Source of the DNA: an uncultured Pelagibacteraceae bacterium
GTDB lineage: Bacteria > Pseudomonadota > Alphaproteobacteria > Pelagibacterales > Pelagibacteraceae
Assembly (NCBI GenBank): GCA_902552185.1
Contig: CACDFZ010000001.1
Coordinates: forward strand, 1-64,000
DNA length: 64,000 bases
Reading direction: 5' to 3'
Part shown: in pieces, positions 18,727 to 28,309 of the stretch
Numbering within the stretch: the stretch's first letter is position 1
Layout: the number at the start of each line of letters is the position of its first letter
Program-made: the position numbers and the translations under genes
Notes under the pieces: generated by a model
The model's input: the letters and a program-made list of their open reading frames with translations, nothing else
What the model was told of the DNA's origin: nothing
The model's database searches: none

Positions 18727-19722
18727 TTACATTAATCCAGCTTCTTTGTAATACTTAATCGCTCCTGGATGTAATGGAGCTGATAAACCATCAGCTATCA
18801 TATTTTTCTTTTCAAGAGGTCCAAAAGCAGGATGTTGAGCTCTGAAATCATCAAAGTTTTCCATTACCGCTTTTGTAACTAAGTATACTAACTCTTCAGA
18901 AACATTAGCGCTTGTAACAACTGTAGCTTTAACACCAAAAGTTGTAGCATCTTTTTTCTGATTTGAGTAAGTACCCGCTGGGATTACTGCTTTAGCATAA
19001 TAGTCAGCTCCGTCAATTAAACCTTGAACTGGTGCTCCAGTTAAATTAATTGGGCTAGCTTTTGCTTTACAAGTTGCTGCTTGCTCCATAGCACCATTAG
19101 GAAATCCTACAGAATATCCGAATGCATCTATTTTACCGTCGCAAAGAGCTTTTACTTGTTCAGAAGAAGTAAGTTCTGTAGTTGCTTTGAACATACTCAT
19201 GTCTGCTCCCATAGCTTTCATTAACTCTTCCATGGTTCCTCTTTGACCAGAACCTGGATTACCAATGTTTACTGTTTTTCCTTTTAAGCCTTTAAAATCT
19301 TTTATTTTAGATTTTTTACTTGCCCAAATTTGGAAAGGTTCGTTGTGAACTGAAAATACAGCTCTTAAATCACTGAACTGTTTTCCTTCCCATTTGCTCG
19401 AACCGTTGTAAGCATGGAACTGCCAGTCTGACTGAGCTACACCAAATTGAAATTCGCCATCTTTAATTTGGCCAATGTTATAGTTTGATCCACCTGTTGA
19501 AGGTGCAGTGCATCTATAAGCTTTAGCTGTACCTTTTTTTCTACCGTGATCAGCACTTATTGCAGATTTGTGTAACATTTTACAAATGGCGTTACCAGTT
19601 TGGAAATAAACTCCAGTTGGTCCACCAGTACCTATAGTAAAGAATTCCGCTGATTTAGCGATTGGACTCGCAAATACGAACATCACTAAAAACGCTGAAA
19701 TCAATGACATTAGTTTTTTCAT
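18727..19722 (-). CDS. TAXI-family TRAP transporter solute-binding receptor
   Basis: 331 aa with signal peptide; FFTIGTGGPTGVYFQTGNAIC and GNPGSGQRGTMEELM TAXI motifs. Confidence 0.95.
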   Translation of the reverse strand: MKKLMSLISAFLVMFVFASPIAKSAEFFTIGTGGPTGVYFQTGNAICKMLHKSAISADHGRKKGTAKAYRCTAPSTGGSNYNIGQIKDGEFQFGVAQSDWQFHAYNGSSKWEGKQFSDLRAVFSVHNEPFQIWASKKSKIKDFKGLKGKTVNIGNPGSGQRGTMEELMKAMGADMSMFKATTELTSSEQVKALCDGKIDAFGYSVGFPNGAMEQAATCKAKASPINLTGAPVQGLIDGADYYAKAVIPAGTYSNQKKDATTFGVKATVVTSANVSEELVYLVTKAVMENFDDFRAQHPAFGPLEKKNMIADGLSAPLHPGAIKYYKEAGLM

Positions 19723-19787
19723 ATGTACCCCCGTTTGTTATTAATATTAATTTAACTATGGATAAAGGTTGAGGTCAAAGAGAATCT

Positions 19788-21023
19788 TTATAAATTTTTA
19801 GCCCAATTTGATAATTTTTGAATACCCTCAACCACATTTGGTGCATACTTTTCAATTATTTTATCACTTAAGAGTTTTACATTAATATCTGCTTTTAAAA
19901 ATTCATTTCCATCAAAATCTATATAACATAATCTAGTTAGTAGTCTTTTAGAATTAAATCCAAAATCAGACGCTGGTAACATGGCAACACCAGTTTCCTC
20001 TAATACTGCTTCACACAAATGTGTCGAGTTTTTAAATTTTTTATTTAAAAACTCAGGCATTAAATAAAAGGCTCCTTGAGGTTGATTAATTAAAACTTTG
20101 TTGGACTTAAGATTGTTATAAACATAGTTGCCCACTGATTGTAAAATATTTAATGTTTTTCTTTTATATTCTGTAAAATCTCCCTCATATGCTTCAACGG
20201 CAGCATACTGGGCTGGAGTATTAACGGTTGAATAGGATTCGCTCGCTAAAGTTACAATCGTCTCTAAAAAACTAGAAAGTTTTTTCGGTACAGCGAAAAA
20301 TCCCACTCTCCAACCACCTGCACCACACCATTTGCTTAATCCACCACTAATGAAAGTACCTTCAGGGTAAAACTTTGAAATTGATTCATATTTATTACAA
20401 AATGTTAAATCAGTATAAATTTCATCAGATAAAATTAGTAGTTTGTATTTTTTTGCTATTGCGGCTAATTCTCTCAAATTATTACAAGTTGTTCCGGAAG
20501 GATTATTAGGAGAATTAAGTATAAATATTAAATTTTTTTTATTAATAGATTTAATTTTTTTTTCAAGCTGTGTTGCGGTTGGAAACCAATTGTTTTCTCT
20601 TGTGGTTTCAATCCAGTGTACTTTGTTTCTGCCTATAATTGCCTGTGGTTCGTAAGACACCCAGCTAGGTGCTGATAAAATAATCTCACCATCAAAGGCT
20701 ACGTGCATTAAAAGCATTGCTTCTTTAGATCCTGGGGTTATAAGAATATTTTCAGTAGGATATAAATTTCCAGTTTTGTTTTCTAAGTATTTTGAAATTG
20801 AATTTCTAAGTTCTACTAAGCCTTGAATAGGTAAATACTCTTTTCTATGAGCATTTTCTTTTAGTTTAGAAACGATACTTTCAGGAACAGGAAATGGAGA
20901 TTGACCAAATCCAAAACTATAAACTTTTTTTCCCTCAGCAATAAGTTTTTTTGACTTTTCGTTTATAACTAAAGTTGAAGAAGGTTGAAGTTTTAAAATA
21001 CTTTTCTTAGTGTAATTCGTCAT
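19788..21023 (-). CDS. class I/II PLP-dependent aminotransferase
   Basis: 411 aa; NSPNNPSGT, SDEIYTDL, SGGLSKWCGAGGWRVGF PLP-Lys motif. Confidence 0.92.
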   Translation of the reverse strand: MTNYTKKSILKLQPSSTLVINEKSKKLIAEGKKVYSFGFGQSPFPVPESIVSKLKENAHRKEYLPIQGLVELRNSISKYLENKTGNLYPTENILITPGSKEAMLLMHVAFDGEIILSAPSWVSYEPQAIIGRNKVHWIETTRENNWFPTATQLEKKIKSINKKNLIFILNSPNNPSGTTCNNLRELAAIAKKYKLLILSDEIYTDLTFCNKYESISKFYPEGTFISGGLSKWCGAGGWRVGFFAVPKKLSSFLETIVTLASESYSTVNTPAQYAAVEAYEGDFTEYKRKTLNILQSVGNYVYNNLKSNKVLINQPQGAFYLMPEFLNKKFKNSTHLCEAVLEETGVAMLPASDFGFNSKRLLTRLCYIDFDGNEFLKADINVKLLSDKIIEKYAPNVVEGIQKLSNWAKNL

Positions 21024-21105
21024 AGTAGCTTTTTTAATAAAAGCTATTAGTCACCATACGGGGACTCTATGATTCAAGTCAATTAAAACTTTAAAAGAAG
21101 AACAT

Positions 21106-21134
21106 TTGACAAATTGATTCGGTCATGTTTTAAT
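21106..21134 (+). promoter_or_regulatory. sigma70-like promoter for the Suv3-like helicase
   Basis: TTGACA, 17-bp spacer, TTTAAT, 59 nt upstream of the ATG at 21194. Confidence 0.6.
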
Positions 21135-21193
21135 CTTATTTTGTTCTCAGAGGCGACCTATATATAGTATTAAAAATTTAATCAGACACAATT

Positions 21194-23659
21194 ATGGAAA
21201 ACTCATCAAATCAGGTACTAGCTCTCTTAGGCCCAACGAATACTGGAAAAACATACGTAGCTATAGAGAAAATGTTAAAATATGAGAGTGGTATTTTTGG
21301 ATTTCCTTTAAGATTATTAGCAAGAGAAGTTTACGATAAATGTATATCTAAAGTAGGTGCCGACAGAGTAGCATTAATCACAGGAGAGGAAAAAATTATA
21401 CCAAGTTCTGCGGATTATTTTATTTGCACCGTTGAGTCTATGCCAAAAGATAAGAATGTGGATTTTGTTGGAATAGATGAAATACAAATGTGTGTGGACA
21501 GAGAAAGGGGACATATTTTCACTGACAGACTTCTTAATTTTAGAGGCAAAAAACTTACTATGTTTTTAGGATCTCAAGTTATGCAAAATGTAATTGGTGA
21601 TTTAATAAAAGACATTACTTTTGAAAAAAAAGAAAGATTCTCAAAATTAAATTATGGTGGATTTAAAAAAGTATCTAGGCTTGAGAGAAAATCTGCAATA
21701 ATCGCTTTTTCAATTGAGGATGTTTACGCTATCGCTGAACTTATTAGGAGGCAAAAAGGAGGCGCCGCTGTAATTATGGGGTCATTAAGTCCAAAAACTA
21801 GAAACTCTCAAGTAGAACTTTATCAGTCGGGTGACGTTGATTACTTGGTTGCTACAGACGCAATAGGTATGGGTTTAAATATGGACATCAATGAAATTTA
21901 TTTTTCAAATCTTAAAAAGTTTGATGGAAAAAAAACTAGAAGACTAAACCTTATCGAGATTTCTCAGATAGCAGGAAGAGCTGGAAGATTTAAAAACGAC
22001 GGCTTTTTTGGAACCACTGGGGAGTGTGAAATTTTAAATTCAGATGAAATAGAAAATATTGAAAAGCATAACTTGCCAGAAATTAAGATGATTTATTGGC
22101 GAAATTCTAATTTAAACTTTAAAAGTCCAGATAAATTAATTTCATCCCTAGAACAAAGGCCTTCAAACAATAATTTAATAAGAACACAAGACTCTTTAGA
22201 TGAAAGTGTTTTAAGACATTTTTTAAAATTAGGAAGCAACAATATAATATATCATAAAAATTTAGAGTTACTTTGGGAGTGTTGTCAAATTCCTGATTTT
22301 GAGAAAAAAGCTTATGGACAACATATTAATATAATTGACAAAGTTTTCAAATATCTATCAACGAGAAAGAAAAGAATCCCAAATGATTACATGAAGGAGC
22401 AGCTTAAGGGATTGGAGAGAGAACATGGAAATATTGATGTTTTATCTCATAGAATTTCTAACGTTAGAACCTGGTCTTATGTTGCAAATAAAAAAAATTG
22501 GGTTGAAAATTCAGATTATTGGGTACAGCTAACAAAAAGCATAGAGGATAAACTTTCAGATAAATTACACCAAGAGTTAACTAATAGTTTTATTGATAAA
22601 AAAATCAGTATTTTGTCTAAAGGATTAAAACAAGATTTAGTTTTAGATACAAAAATTGATGAAGAGGATAAGATTTTAATTAATGATCAGTACGTTGGAG
22701 AACTCAAAGGTCTTAAATTTATAATTGCCCTTACATCTAAAACACTAGACACTGATATAAAATCAATTAAAAAAGCTGCAAGAAAAGGAGTGGGTGAAGA
22801 ATTAGAAAAAAGAGTTTCTTCAATAATATCTGGTGAAAATATTGAGCTAGATGAAAAATGTAAAATTATTTGGAAAAACAACATTATTGCAAGGCTTAAA
22901 AAAGGTAACAATTATTTAAACCCTGAAATTGAGATTTTAGCAGACGATGCTTTGGATGATTTATCAAAGTCTAGATTAGAAACTTTTTTGAAAAGCTGGG
23001 TTAATACTTATATTAAAGAAGTACTTGGAGACCTTTTAAATTTAAATAAAGAAGATGTAAAAAATAAATATATAAGAGCACTTATGTTTCAACTATTTGA
23101 AAATAATGGAGTTCTCAAACGGGAGTTAGTTGATGATATAGTAAAATCTATTAAAACTGATGAAAGAAAAAAAATTTGGGAGTTGGGTATTAAAATTGGA
23201 AGATATCATATTTATTTACCGAAAATGTTAAAACCAAGAGCAGTATCTCTACGTATTTCCCTTTGGAGACTGTTTTATCAAATGGCAGCTGATCAAAACA
23301 TACCTAGATCAGGATTAAACTACTTGACTGACAAAAAATACAACAAAAACTTTTTATTACTGTGCGGTTTTGAAAAGTTTAAAAATCATTACGTTCGTAT
23401 AGACATTCTTGAGAAATTGTTTATTAAAATTTTAAATAAAACAGAAAAAAGAAAGTTTAAAATAGACTCTGAAATGATGAATTTAATTGGTTGTAATAAG
23501 GAAAGTTTTTATAGCTTGATGCTAAGTATGAATTACAAAAAAAGTAATGAGGCAGATACTTATTTTTATGTTGGAGAAACTAAGAAAAAAAATAAATTTA
23601 TAAGTATAAAAAAAGATGAAAATCCATTTAAAAAACTTTTAAACCTAAACCTTAAATAA
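21194..23659 (+). CDS. Suv3-like DExH-box RNA helicase
   Basis: 821 aa; LGPTNTGKTY Walker A, DEIQMC motif II, QIAGRAGRF motif VI. Confidence 0.92.
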   Translation: MENSSNQVLALLGPTNTGKTYVAIEKMLKYESGIFGFPLRLLAREVYDKCISKVGADRVALITGEEKIIPSSADYFICTVESMPKDKNVDFVGIDEIQMCVDRERGHIFTDRLLNFRGKKLTMFLGSQVMQNVIGDLIKDITFEKKERFSKLNYGGFKKVSRLERKSAIIAFSIEDVYAIAELIRRQKGGAAVIMGSLSPKTRNSQVELYQSGDVDYLVATDAIGMGLNMDINEIYFSNLKKFDGKKTRRLNLIEISQIAGRAGRFKNDGFFGTTGECEILNSDEIENIEKHNLPEIKMIYWRNSNLNFKSPDKLISSLEQRPSNNNLIRTQDSLDESVLRHFLKLGSNNIIYHKNLELLWECCQIPDFEKKAYGQHINIIDKVFKYLSTRKKRIPNDYMKEQLKGLEREHGNIDVLSHRISNVRTWSYVANKKNWVENSDYWVQLTKSIEDKLSDKLHQELTNSFIDKKISILSKGLKQDLVLDTKIDEEDKILINDQYVGELKGLKFIIALTSKTLDTDIKSIKKAARKGVGEELEKRVSSIISGENIELDEKCKIIWKNNIIARLKKGNNYLNPEIEILADDALDDLSKSRLETFLKSWVNTYIKEVLGDLLNLNKEDVKNKYIRALMFQLFENNGVLKRELVDDIVKSIKTDERKKIWELGIKIGRYHIYLPKMLKPRAVSLRISLWRLFYQMAADQNIPRSGLNYLTDKKYNKNFLLLCGFEKFKNHYVRIDILEKLFIKILNKTEKRKFKIDSEMMNLIGCNKESFYSLMLSMNYKKSNEADTYFYVGETKKKNKFISIKKDENPFKKLLNLNLK

Positions 23660-23660
23660 C

Positions 23661-24053
23661 ATGCTTAAATTAGAACAAAAAGAAATAATTGGAATAGCCG
23701 CTTTACTCATTCATGCTGCGAAAATAGATGAAATTTATAGTGAAAAAGAAAAGAAAATTATTTTAAGTTTTGTAAAAAGTAATTTAAGTAACGAAAATGA
23801 AGTGAACAAAATTATTCAAGAAGCTGAGAGTCTTGAGAAAAACTCAAATCAACTTTTAAATTATACTAAAATAATTAAAGATAGTTCTGTTAAAATTAAA
23901 AGTGAGATAATTGAGCAATTGTGGAAAATTCTTATATCAGATAATAATGTTGATCTTTATGAATCAAATTTAATGAGAAGAATATGTGGTCTAATTTATT
24001 TTTCTGATAAAGAAAGTGGTGAAATTAAAATGAGGCTGATAAAATCAAAATGA
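23661..24053 (+). CDS. TerB-like (tellurite resistance TerB-fold) protein
   Basis: 130 aa all-helical; [22 protein letters not shown] and [17 protein letters not shown] acidic repeats. Confidence 0.7.
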   Translation: MLKLEQKEIIGIAALLIHAAKIDEIYSEKEKKIILSFVKSNLSNENEVNKIIQEAESLEKNSNQLLNYTKIIKDSSVKIKSEIIEQLWKILISDNNVDLYESNLMRRICGLIYFSDKESGEIKMRLIKSK

Positions 24054-24388
24054 CTTACATAGTTAAAGATGAATGTATCAAATGTAAACTAACAGACTGT
24101 GTTGAAGTTTGTCCGGTAGATTGTTTTTATGAAGGTGAAAACATGCTAGCAATTAATCCTGATGAATGTATCGACTGTGGAGTTTGTGAACCAGAATGTC
24201 CTATTGGGGCTATAGTACCTGATACAATGGATATAGAAAATAAGGATAAATGGTTGTTGCTAAATAAAAAGTTTTCTGCAATATGGCCTAATATTAATAA
24301 AAAAAAAGATCCTATGCCTGAACACAAAAAATATGAAAAAATCAAAAATAAGTTTGATGAGCATTTTTCAGAAAAGCCATTTAAATAA
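24050..24388 (+). CDS. fdxA: 7Fe ferredoxin
   Basis: 112 aa; [18 protein letters not shown] and [12 protein letters not shown] clusters. Confidence 0.95.
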   Translation: MTYIVKDECIKCKLTDCVEVCPVDCFYEGENMLAINPDECIDCGVCEPECPIGAIVPDTMDIENKDKWLLLNKKFSAIWPNINKKKDPMPEHKKYEKIKNKFDEHFSEKPFK

Positions 24389-24390
24389 AT

Positions 24391-25056
24391 ATGCCAAAAA
24401 AGAAAAAAACTAGAAAAGTCAAAAAAGCAAAAAAAACAAAAAACTTGTTAGCTAAAAAAAAATCTAAAGTAGAAGATAAATCAAAAAAACAGACGAGCTT
24501 AAATCAAGAAGATAAACCAGAAATAAAGAAGATTAAAAAACAAGCTACTGAAAAAAAACAATATAATATTAAAGATTTTGTTGTATATCCTAAGCATGGT
24601 GTCGGAAAAATTATTGCTGTTGAAAAAGCTAAAATTGGACAAATTGAAATTCAATTTTATAAAATTTTCATAGAAAAAGAAAAGCTGACTTTGACAGTAC
24701 CAATTAATCAACAGTCAAATCTTAGACCCATATCTTCTATTAACCAAATAAATAAGTGCGTTTCTATATTAAAAACTAAACCAAAAATTAAAAGAACGAT
24801 GTGGAGCAGAAGAGCTCAGGAATATGATCAAAAAATTAATTCTGGTAAAATTTATGAGCTAGCAGAAGTGGTTAAAGATTTAAATAAAAATACTGACATA
24901 ATTGCTGATCAATCTTATTCTGAAAGACAATTATTTGAAAAGGCTTATGATAGACTTAAATCAGAATTTGAAGCAGTTTTAAAAACTACTCCTGAAGAAG
25001 CGCAAAAAAAGATGGATAAGGCCCTTGGTAGAAACAAAAATTTACTTGAAGATTAA
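24391..25056 (+). CDS. CarD-family transcriptional regulator with Lys-rich N-terminal extension
   Basis: 221 aa; CarD core DFVVYPKHGVGKIIAVEK...; ~55 residue KKKK-rich N-terminal tail. Confidence 0.92.
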   Translation: MPKKKKTRKVKKAKKTKNLLAKKKSKVEDKSKKQTSLNQEDKPEIKKIKKQATEKKQYNIKDFVVYPKHGVGKIIAVEKAKIGQIEIQFYKIFIEKEKLTLTVPINQQSNLRPISSINQINKCVSILKTKPKIKRTMWSRRAQEYDQKINSGKIYELAEVVKDLNKNTDIIADQSYSERQLFEKAYDRLKSEFEAVLKTTPEEAQKKMDKALGRNKNLLED

Positions 25057-25063
25057 AAAATAG

Positions 25064-25097
25064 AAACGCCCTTTTTAACAAATTAAAAAGGGCGTTT
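25064..25097. terminator. convergent (bidirectional) intrinsic terminator
   Basis: Perfect 15-bp stem AAACGCCCTTTTTAA/TTAAAAAGGGCGTTT with 4-nt loop, between carD (+) and a tiny ORF (-). Confidence 0.85.
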
Positions 25098-25121
25098 AAT
25101 TAACAAAGAATGTAGAAGGTA

Positions 25122-25187
25122 CTATCTTCTTCTTCTTCTTCTTTTTTTAGCTTTTTTCTTTTTAGCTTTTTTTCTTCTTTTAGCCAT
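25122..25187 (-). CDS. 21-aa Lys/Arg peptide (MAKRRKKAKKKKAKKRRRRRR)
   Basis: Manual reverse translation; strong Shine-Dalgarno AGGGAG 6 nt upstream; TTGACA box upstream at 25260-25265 (-); terminator downstream. Confidence 0.6.
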   Translation of the reverse strand: MAKRRKKAKKKKAKKRRRRRR

Positions 25188-25259
25188 CTTATCTCCCTGG
25201 TTATTAAACAAATCTTAATGATTCGTTTGTTAATTAAACATTAATTATTAAAAGATTCA

Positions 25260-25265
25260 TGTCAA
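25260..25265 (-). promoter_or_regulatory. candidate -35 box for the small Lys/Arg transcript
   Basis: Minus-strand TTGACA followed by AT-rich sequence; -10 is poorly defined (AATGTT at 17-bp spacing). Confidence 0.4.
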
Positions 25266-25396
25266 ACATAAATTAATTTATAAAATTAAATTAATTTTAA
25301 ATTTTTTATTAAATTATTTAAATTTTATTAATTATTTAAAAAAGTTAGTAATACCAATGTTTTTTTAAGCAAATTAAATAAGTTTTAATTATATTT

Positions 25397-27073
25397 TTAG
25401 TAAAGATTTTCTAGTTGTTGTTTATAATTTTTTATTATTTCTTTTCTTTTTAACTTTAAAGTTGGTGTAAGCATTCCGTTTTCAATTGTAAATTCTTCGT
25501 TAATTAATACAAATTTCTTAATTTTTTCTATTAAAGTTAAACTTTTATTTATATTTTCAATTATAAGTTTAATTTTCTCTTTACTTATTTCTTTTTCACT
25601 AACAATTAATGCAACTAAATAATTTTTTTTATCTCCATAAACAAAAGATTGTTTAATATTTTCATTCAAACATAAAATATTTTCAACTTTACTCGGAGAA
25701 ATATTATCGCCGCCAAGATTAACAATAATATCCTTTTTTCTATCAGTAATTTTTAAATAATTGTTTTTATCCAATTCACCTATATCTCCAGTATGAAGCC
25801 ATCCATCTTTAATTACTTTTTTAGTCTCCTCTTCCAAATTCCAATATCCCAGCATAACATTTTCACCTTTAATAAGGATTTCTCCATCTTCAGCAATTTT
25901 GACTTTATTGGTTCTAAACGGAGGACCAACTGATTCGACTTTAACTAAATCTGGTAAATTACAACTAACTACTGGCGAGGCTTCGGTTAAGCCATATCCC
26001 TGAAGAGTAGGCAATCCAACAGCGTTTAAAAATTCTCCAATATTTTGATCCAAAGCTCCTCCCCCAGATACGAAGGCCTGAAGATTACCGCCAAATTGGT
26101 TTCTGATTTTTCTTCTCACTAATTTTTCACATAGAAAATTTACGATTTTTTCACCTAATTTTAAATCTACTTTGTTCAGTATTTTTTTTCCCAAAATCAA
26201 AGTTTGATTAATAAGTTTTCTTTTTAATCCTAATTGCTTTTCAAAATTCATATTTATCTTCGTAAAAAGGTTTTGATAAAATCTTGGAACAGCTGTCATG
26301 ATTGTAGGTTTAGCAACTGCCATGTTAGAAATCAGTTTTTCTAAGCTTTCAGCGTAAAAAATTTTTGCACCAACTATAATTTGTATAAATTGTACTGTGT
26401 GTTCATAGGAATGGGAAAGGGGTAGCCAGGTTAAAAAAATAGGATCCTTTTTATCTGTCAATTTTTTTAATAATTCAACAGCGCCCTCGCAATTTGATAA
26501 GATGCCTCCATGACTTAAAACTACACCTTTAGGATTTCCTGATGTGCCTGAGGTATAAATTATACAAGCGGGCATATTTCTTATTAGATTTTTGTTAATG
26601 ATTTTTTTATCAATATTATTGACGAAAATTTCAGAGATTAATAAGCTTTCTCTATCAATTTTTTCAAATGATATTATTTTCTTAACATCACTATTTATAA
26701 ACTTTTTAATTTTATCAAATTGAACTTGATTAGAGACAAATATTAAAGAGGGTTTACAATCATTTAATATGTATTCGTAATCACTTGCTGAGTAAGTTGT
26801 AAAAATAGGAACAGAGATCCCCCCTGCATTCATAATTGAGATATCGCTAATTAACCAATATGGTCTGTTCTCAGATAAAATCAGACATCTATCGCCCTCA
26901 TTAATTAAAGATTTGATCTTTAAAGTAAGTTTAAAAATTTTTTGAGTTATATCTCCCCAATTATAAGTTGGATTGTCTGATTTTAACCATTTTAAAAATG
27001 GTTTTTTTTCATCAAACTCTTCTGCTTTTTTAAAATATAATTCAACTAAACTATTTATTTTACTAATATCCAT
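25397..27073 (-). CDS. AMP-dependent synthetase/long-chain acyl-CoA synthetase
   Basis: 558 aa; IIYTSGTSGNPKGVVLSH, GYGLTEASPV, HTGDIGELD, DRKKDIIVNLGGDNISP. Confidence 0.93.
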   Translation of the reverse strand: MDISKINSLVELYFKKAEEFDEKKPFLKWLKSDNPTYNWGDITQKIFKLTLKIKSLINEGDRCLILSENRPYWLISDISIMNAGGISVPIFTTYSASDYEYILNDCKPSLIFVSNQVQFDKIKKFINSDVKKIISFEKIDRESLLISEIFVNNIDKKIINKNLIRNMPACIIYTSGTSGNPKGVVLSHGGILSNCEGAVELLKKLTDKKDPIFLTWLPLSHSYEHTVQFIQIIVGAKIFYAESLEKLISNMAVAKPTIMTAVPRFYQNLFTKINMNFEKQLGLKRKLINQTLILGKKILNKVDLKLGEKIVNFLCEKLVRRKIRNQFGGNLQAFVSGGGALDQNIGEFLNAVGLPTLQGYGLTEASPVVSCNLPDLVKVESVGPPFRTNKVKIAEDGEILIKGENVMLGYWNLEEETKKVIKDGWLHTGDIGELDKNNYLKITDRKKDIIVNLGGDNISPSKVENILCLNENIKQSFVYGDKKNYLVALIVSEKEISKEKIKLIIENINKSLTLIEKIKKFVLINEEFTIENGMLTPTLKLKRKEIIKNYKQQLENLY

Positions 27074-27077
27074 AAGT

Positions 27078-27164
27078 TGGTGGGCGAAGAGAGACTCGAA
27101 CTCTCAAGGTATTGCTACCACCGGATTTTGAGTCCGGCGCGTCTACCAGTTCCACCATTCGCCC
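27078..27164 (-). tRNA. tRNA-Leu(CAA), CCA encoded
   Basis: Reverse complement GGGCGAATGGTGGAACTGGTAGACGCGCCGGACTCAAAATCCGGTGGTAGCAATACCTTGAGAGTTCGAGTCTCTCTTCGCCCACCA; long variable arm; anticodon loop CTCAAAA. Confidence 0.96.
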
Positions 27165-27209
27165 TTAATTAAGTATATTATGAAATAATAGGTGAATTAA
27201 ACAGTTTTA

Positions 27210-28292
27210 TTAAAGATTTTTATTAATATTTGGATTTCTATAAAGCTCAAAGAATGTTGATATAAACTTACATAAATCAATTTGATTTTCAGAGAATACT
27301 TTTCCAAGATCTTTTAATTTAGCTTTATAAGATTTGCCAATAGTATAGAGCTGACGCTTATCCTTTAATATCATGCCAGTCTTTTCAGAAATTCTAAGTT
27401 TTCTAATAACCGTTGCCCTTGGAATGCCCGTTATTTCAGAAATTGAGGAAGCATTCATTCCAACTATAGTTTCTTTTGAAAGAATTATAAATTTTGCCCA
27501 CTCTAAGAAATTTTCTTCACCAAGGTCATCGGAATAAGTTTTTTTTGTTATTGGATTATCTTTATATTTTTCTTTAAGTCGTACAATATTATTGGCGAAT
27601 ATCGTACCATTAACTATAAAAGTTTCTAGATCTCCATGAAATTTTCTTTGTCTAATCAAAAAAGGAATTTTAAATCTAAAGAAAAACCTCCAAACCAATG
27701 TAAAATTTTTCCTGATAAATTCTTCTATTTTTTTGGCTTCAACAGGTTGACCAAACCAATCCTGTGTAGCAAGGTATTTTGAGCAAGTGTTTAAAAATAC
27801 AGATAACGTTTTTACTGAATGTTTTGGTCTTTGGTGGACAAAAGTAAGTGGTTTCAATACAATTTTTTTTCCTTTACGCATAATTATTTTATCTTCATTC
27901 AATTCATTAATTTTCCTTCTTACTGTTTCTTTAGCAATAGAGAGATCTTCGGAAATTTCAATTAGATTAATTTTTTCAATTTCAAATTCTTCTTTTGTAT
28001 AGAATTGTTCTTCAGAATGAATTATCAAAATATCTGCGTAGTGACGAAATGATTTTTGAACTAAATAAATTAAAATAAGATATTTATCCATATCCATGAA
28101 TGTTTGATAAGCGTTATAATTCCAAGTAGTAGAGAATTTAAACCATTGATCACTTATTCGACCAAAATTTGCAGATAAAATAGAATGAACTTCTGCCTTA
28201 CTTATGAATTCGTCCTTAAATTCAACCTGTTTATTTTTAAAATCTACCTTTGTAAGATTATTTAAATTTTTTATTTCTTTTTCGTCTGACAT
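27210..28292 (-). CDS. putative transcriptional regulator with two HTH-like segments
   Basis: 360 aa; ISEDLSIAKETVRRKINELNEDKII and ISEITGIPRATVIRKLRISEKTGMI both read as helix-turn-helix. Confidence 0.65.
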   Translation of the reverse strand: MSDEKEIKNLNNLTKVDFKNKQVEFKDEFISKAEVHSILSANFGRISDQWFKFSTTWNYNAYQTFMDMDKYLILIYLVQKSFRHYADILIIHSEEQFYTKEEFEIEKINLIEISEDLSIAKETVRRKINELNEDKIIMRKGKKIVLKPLTFVHQRPKHSVKTLSVFLNTCSKYLATQDWFGQPVEAKKIEEFIRKNFTLVWRFFFRFKIPFLIRQRKFHGDLETFIVNGTIFANNIVRLKEKYKDNPITKKTYSDDLGEENFLEWAKFIILSKETIVGMNASSISEITGIPRATVIRKLRISEKTGMILKDKRQLYTIGKSYKAKLKDLGKVFSENQIDLCKFISTFFELYRNPNINKNL

Positions 28293-28309
28293 GTTTATAT
28301 AAGTGATAA

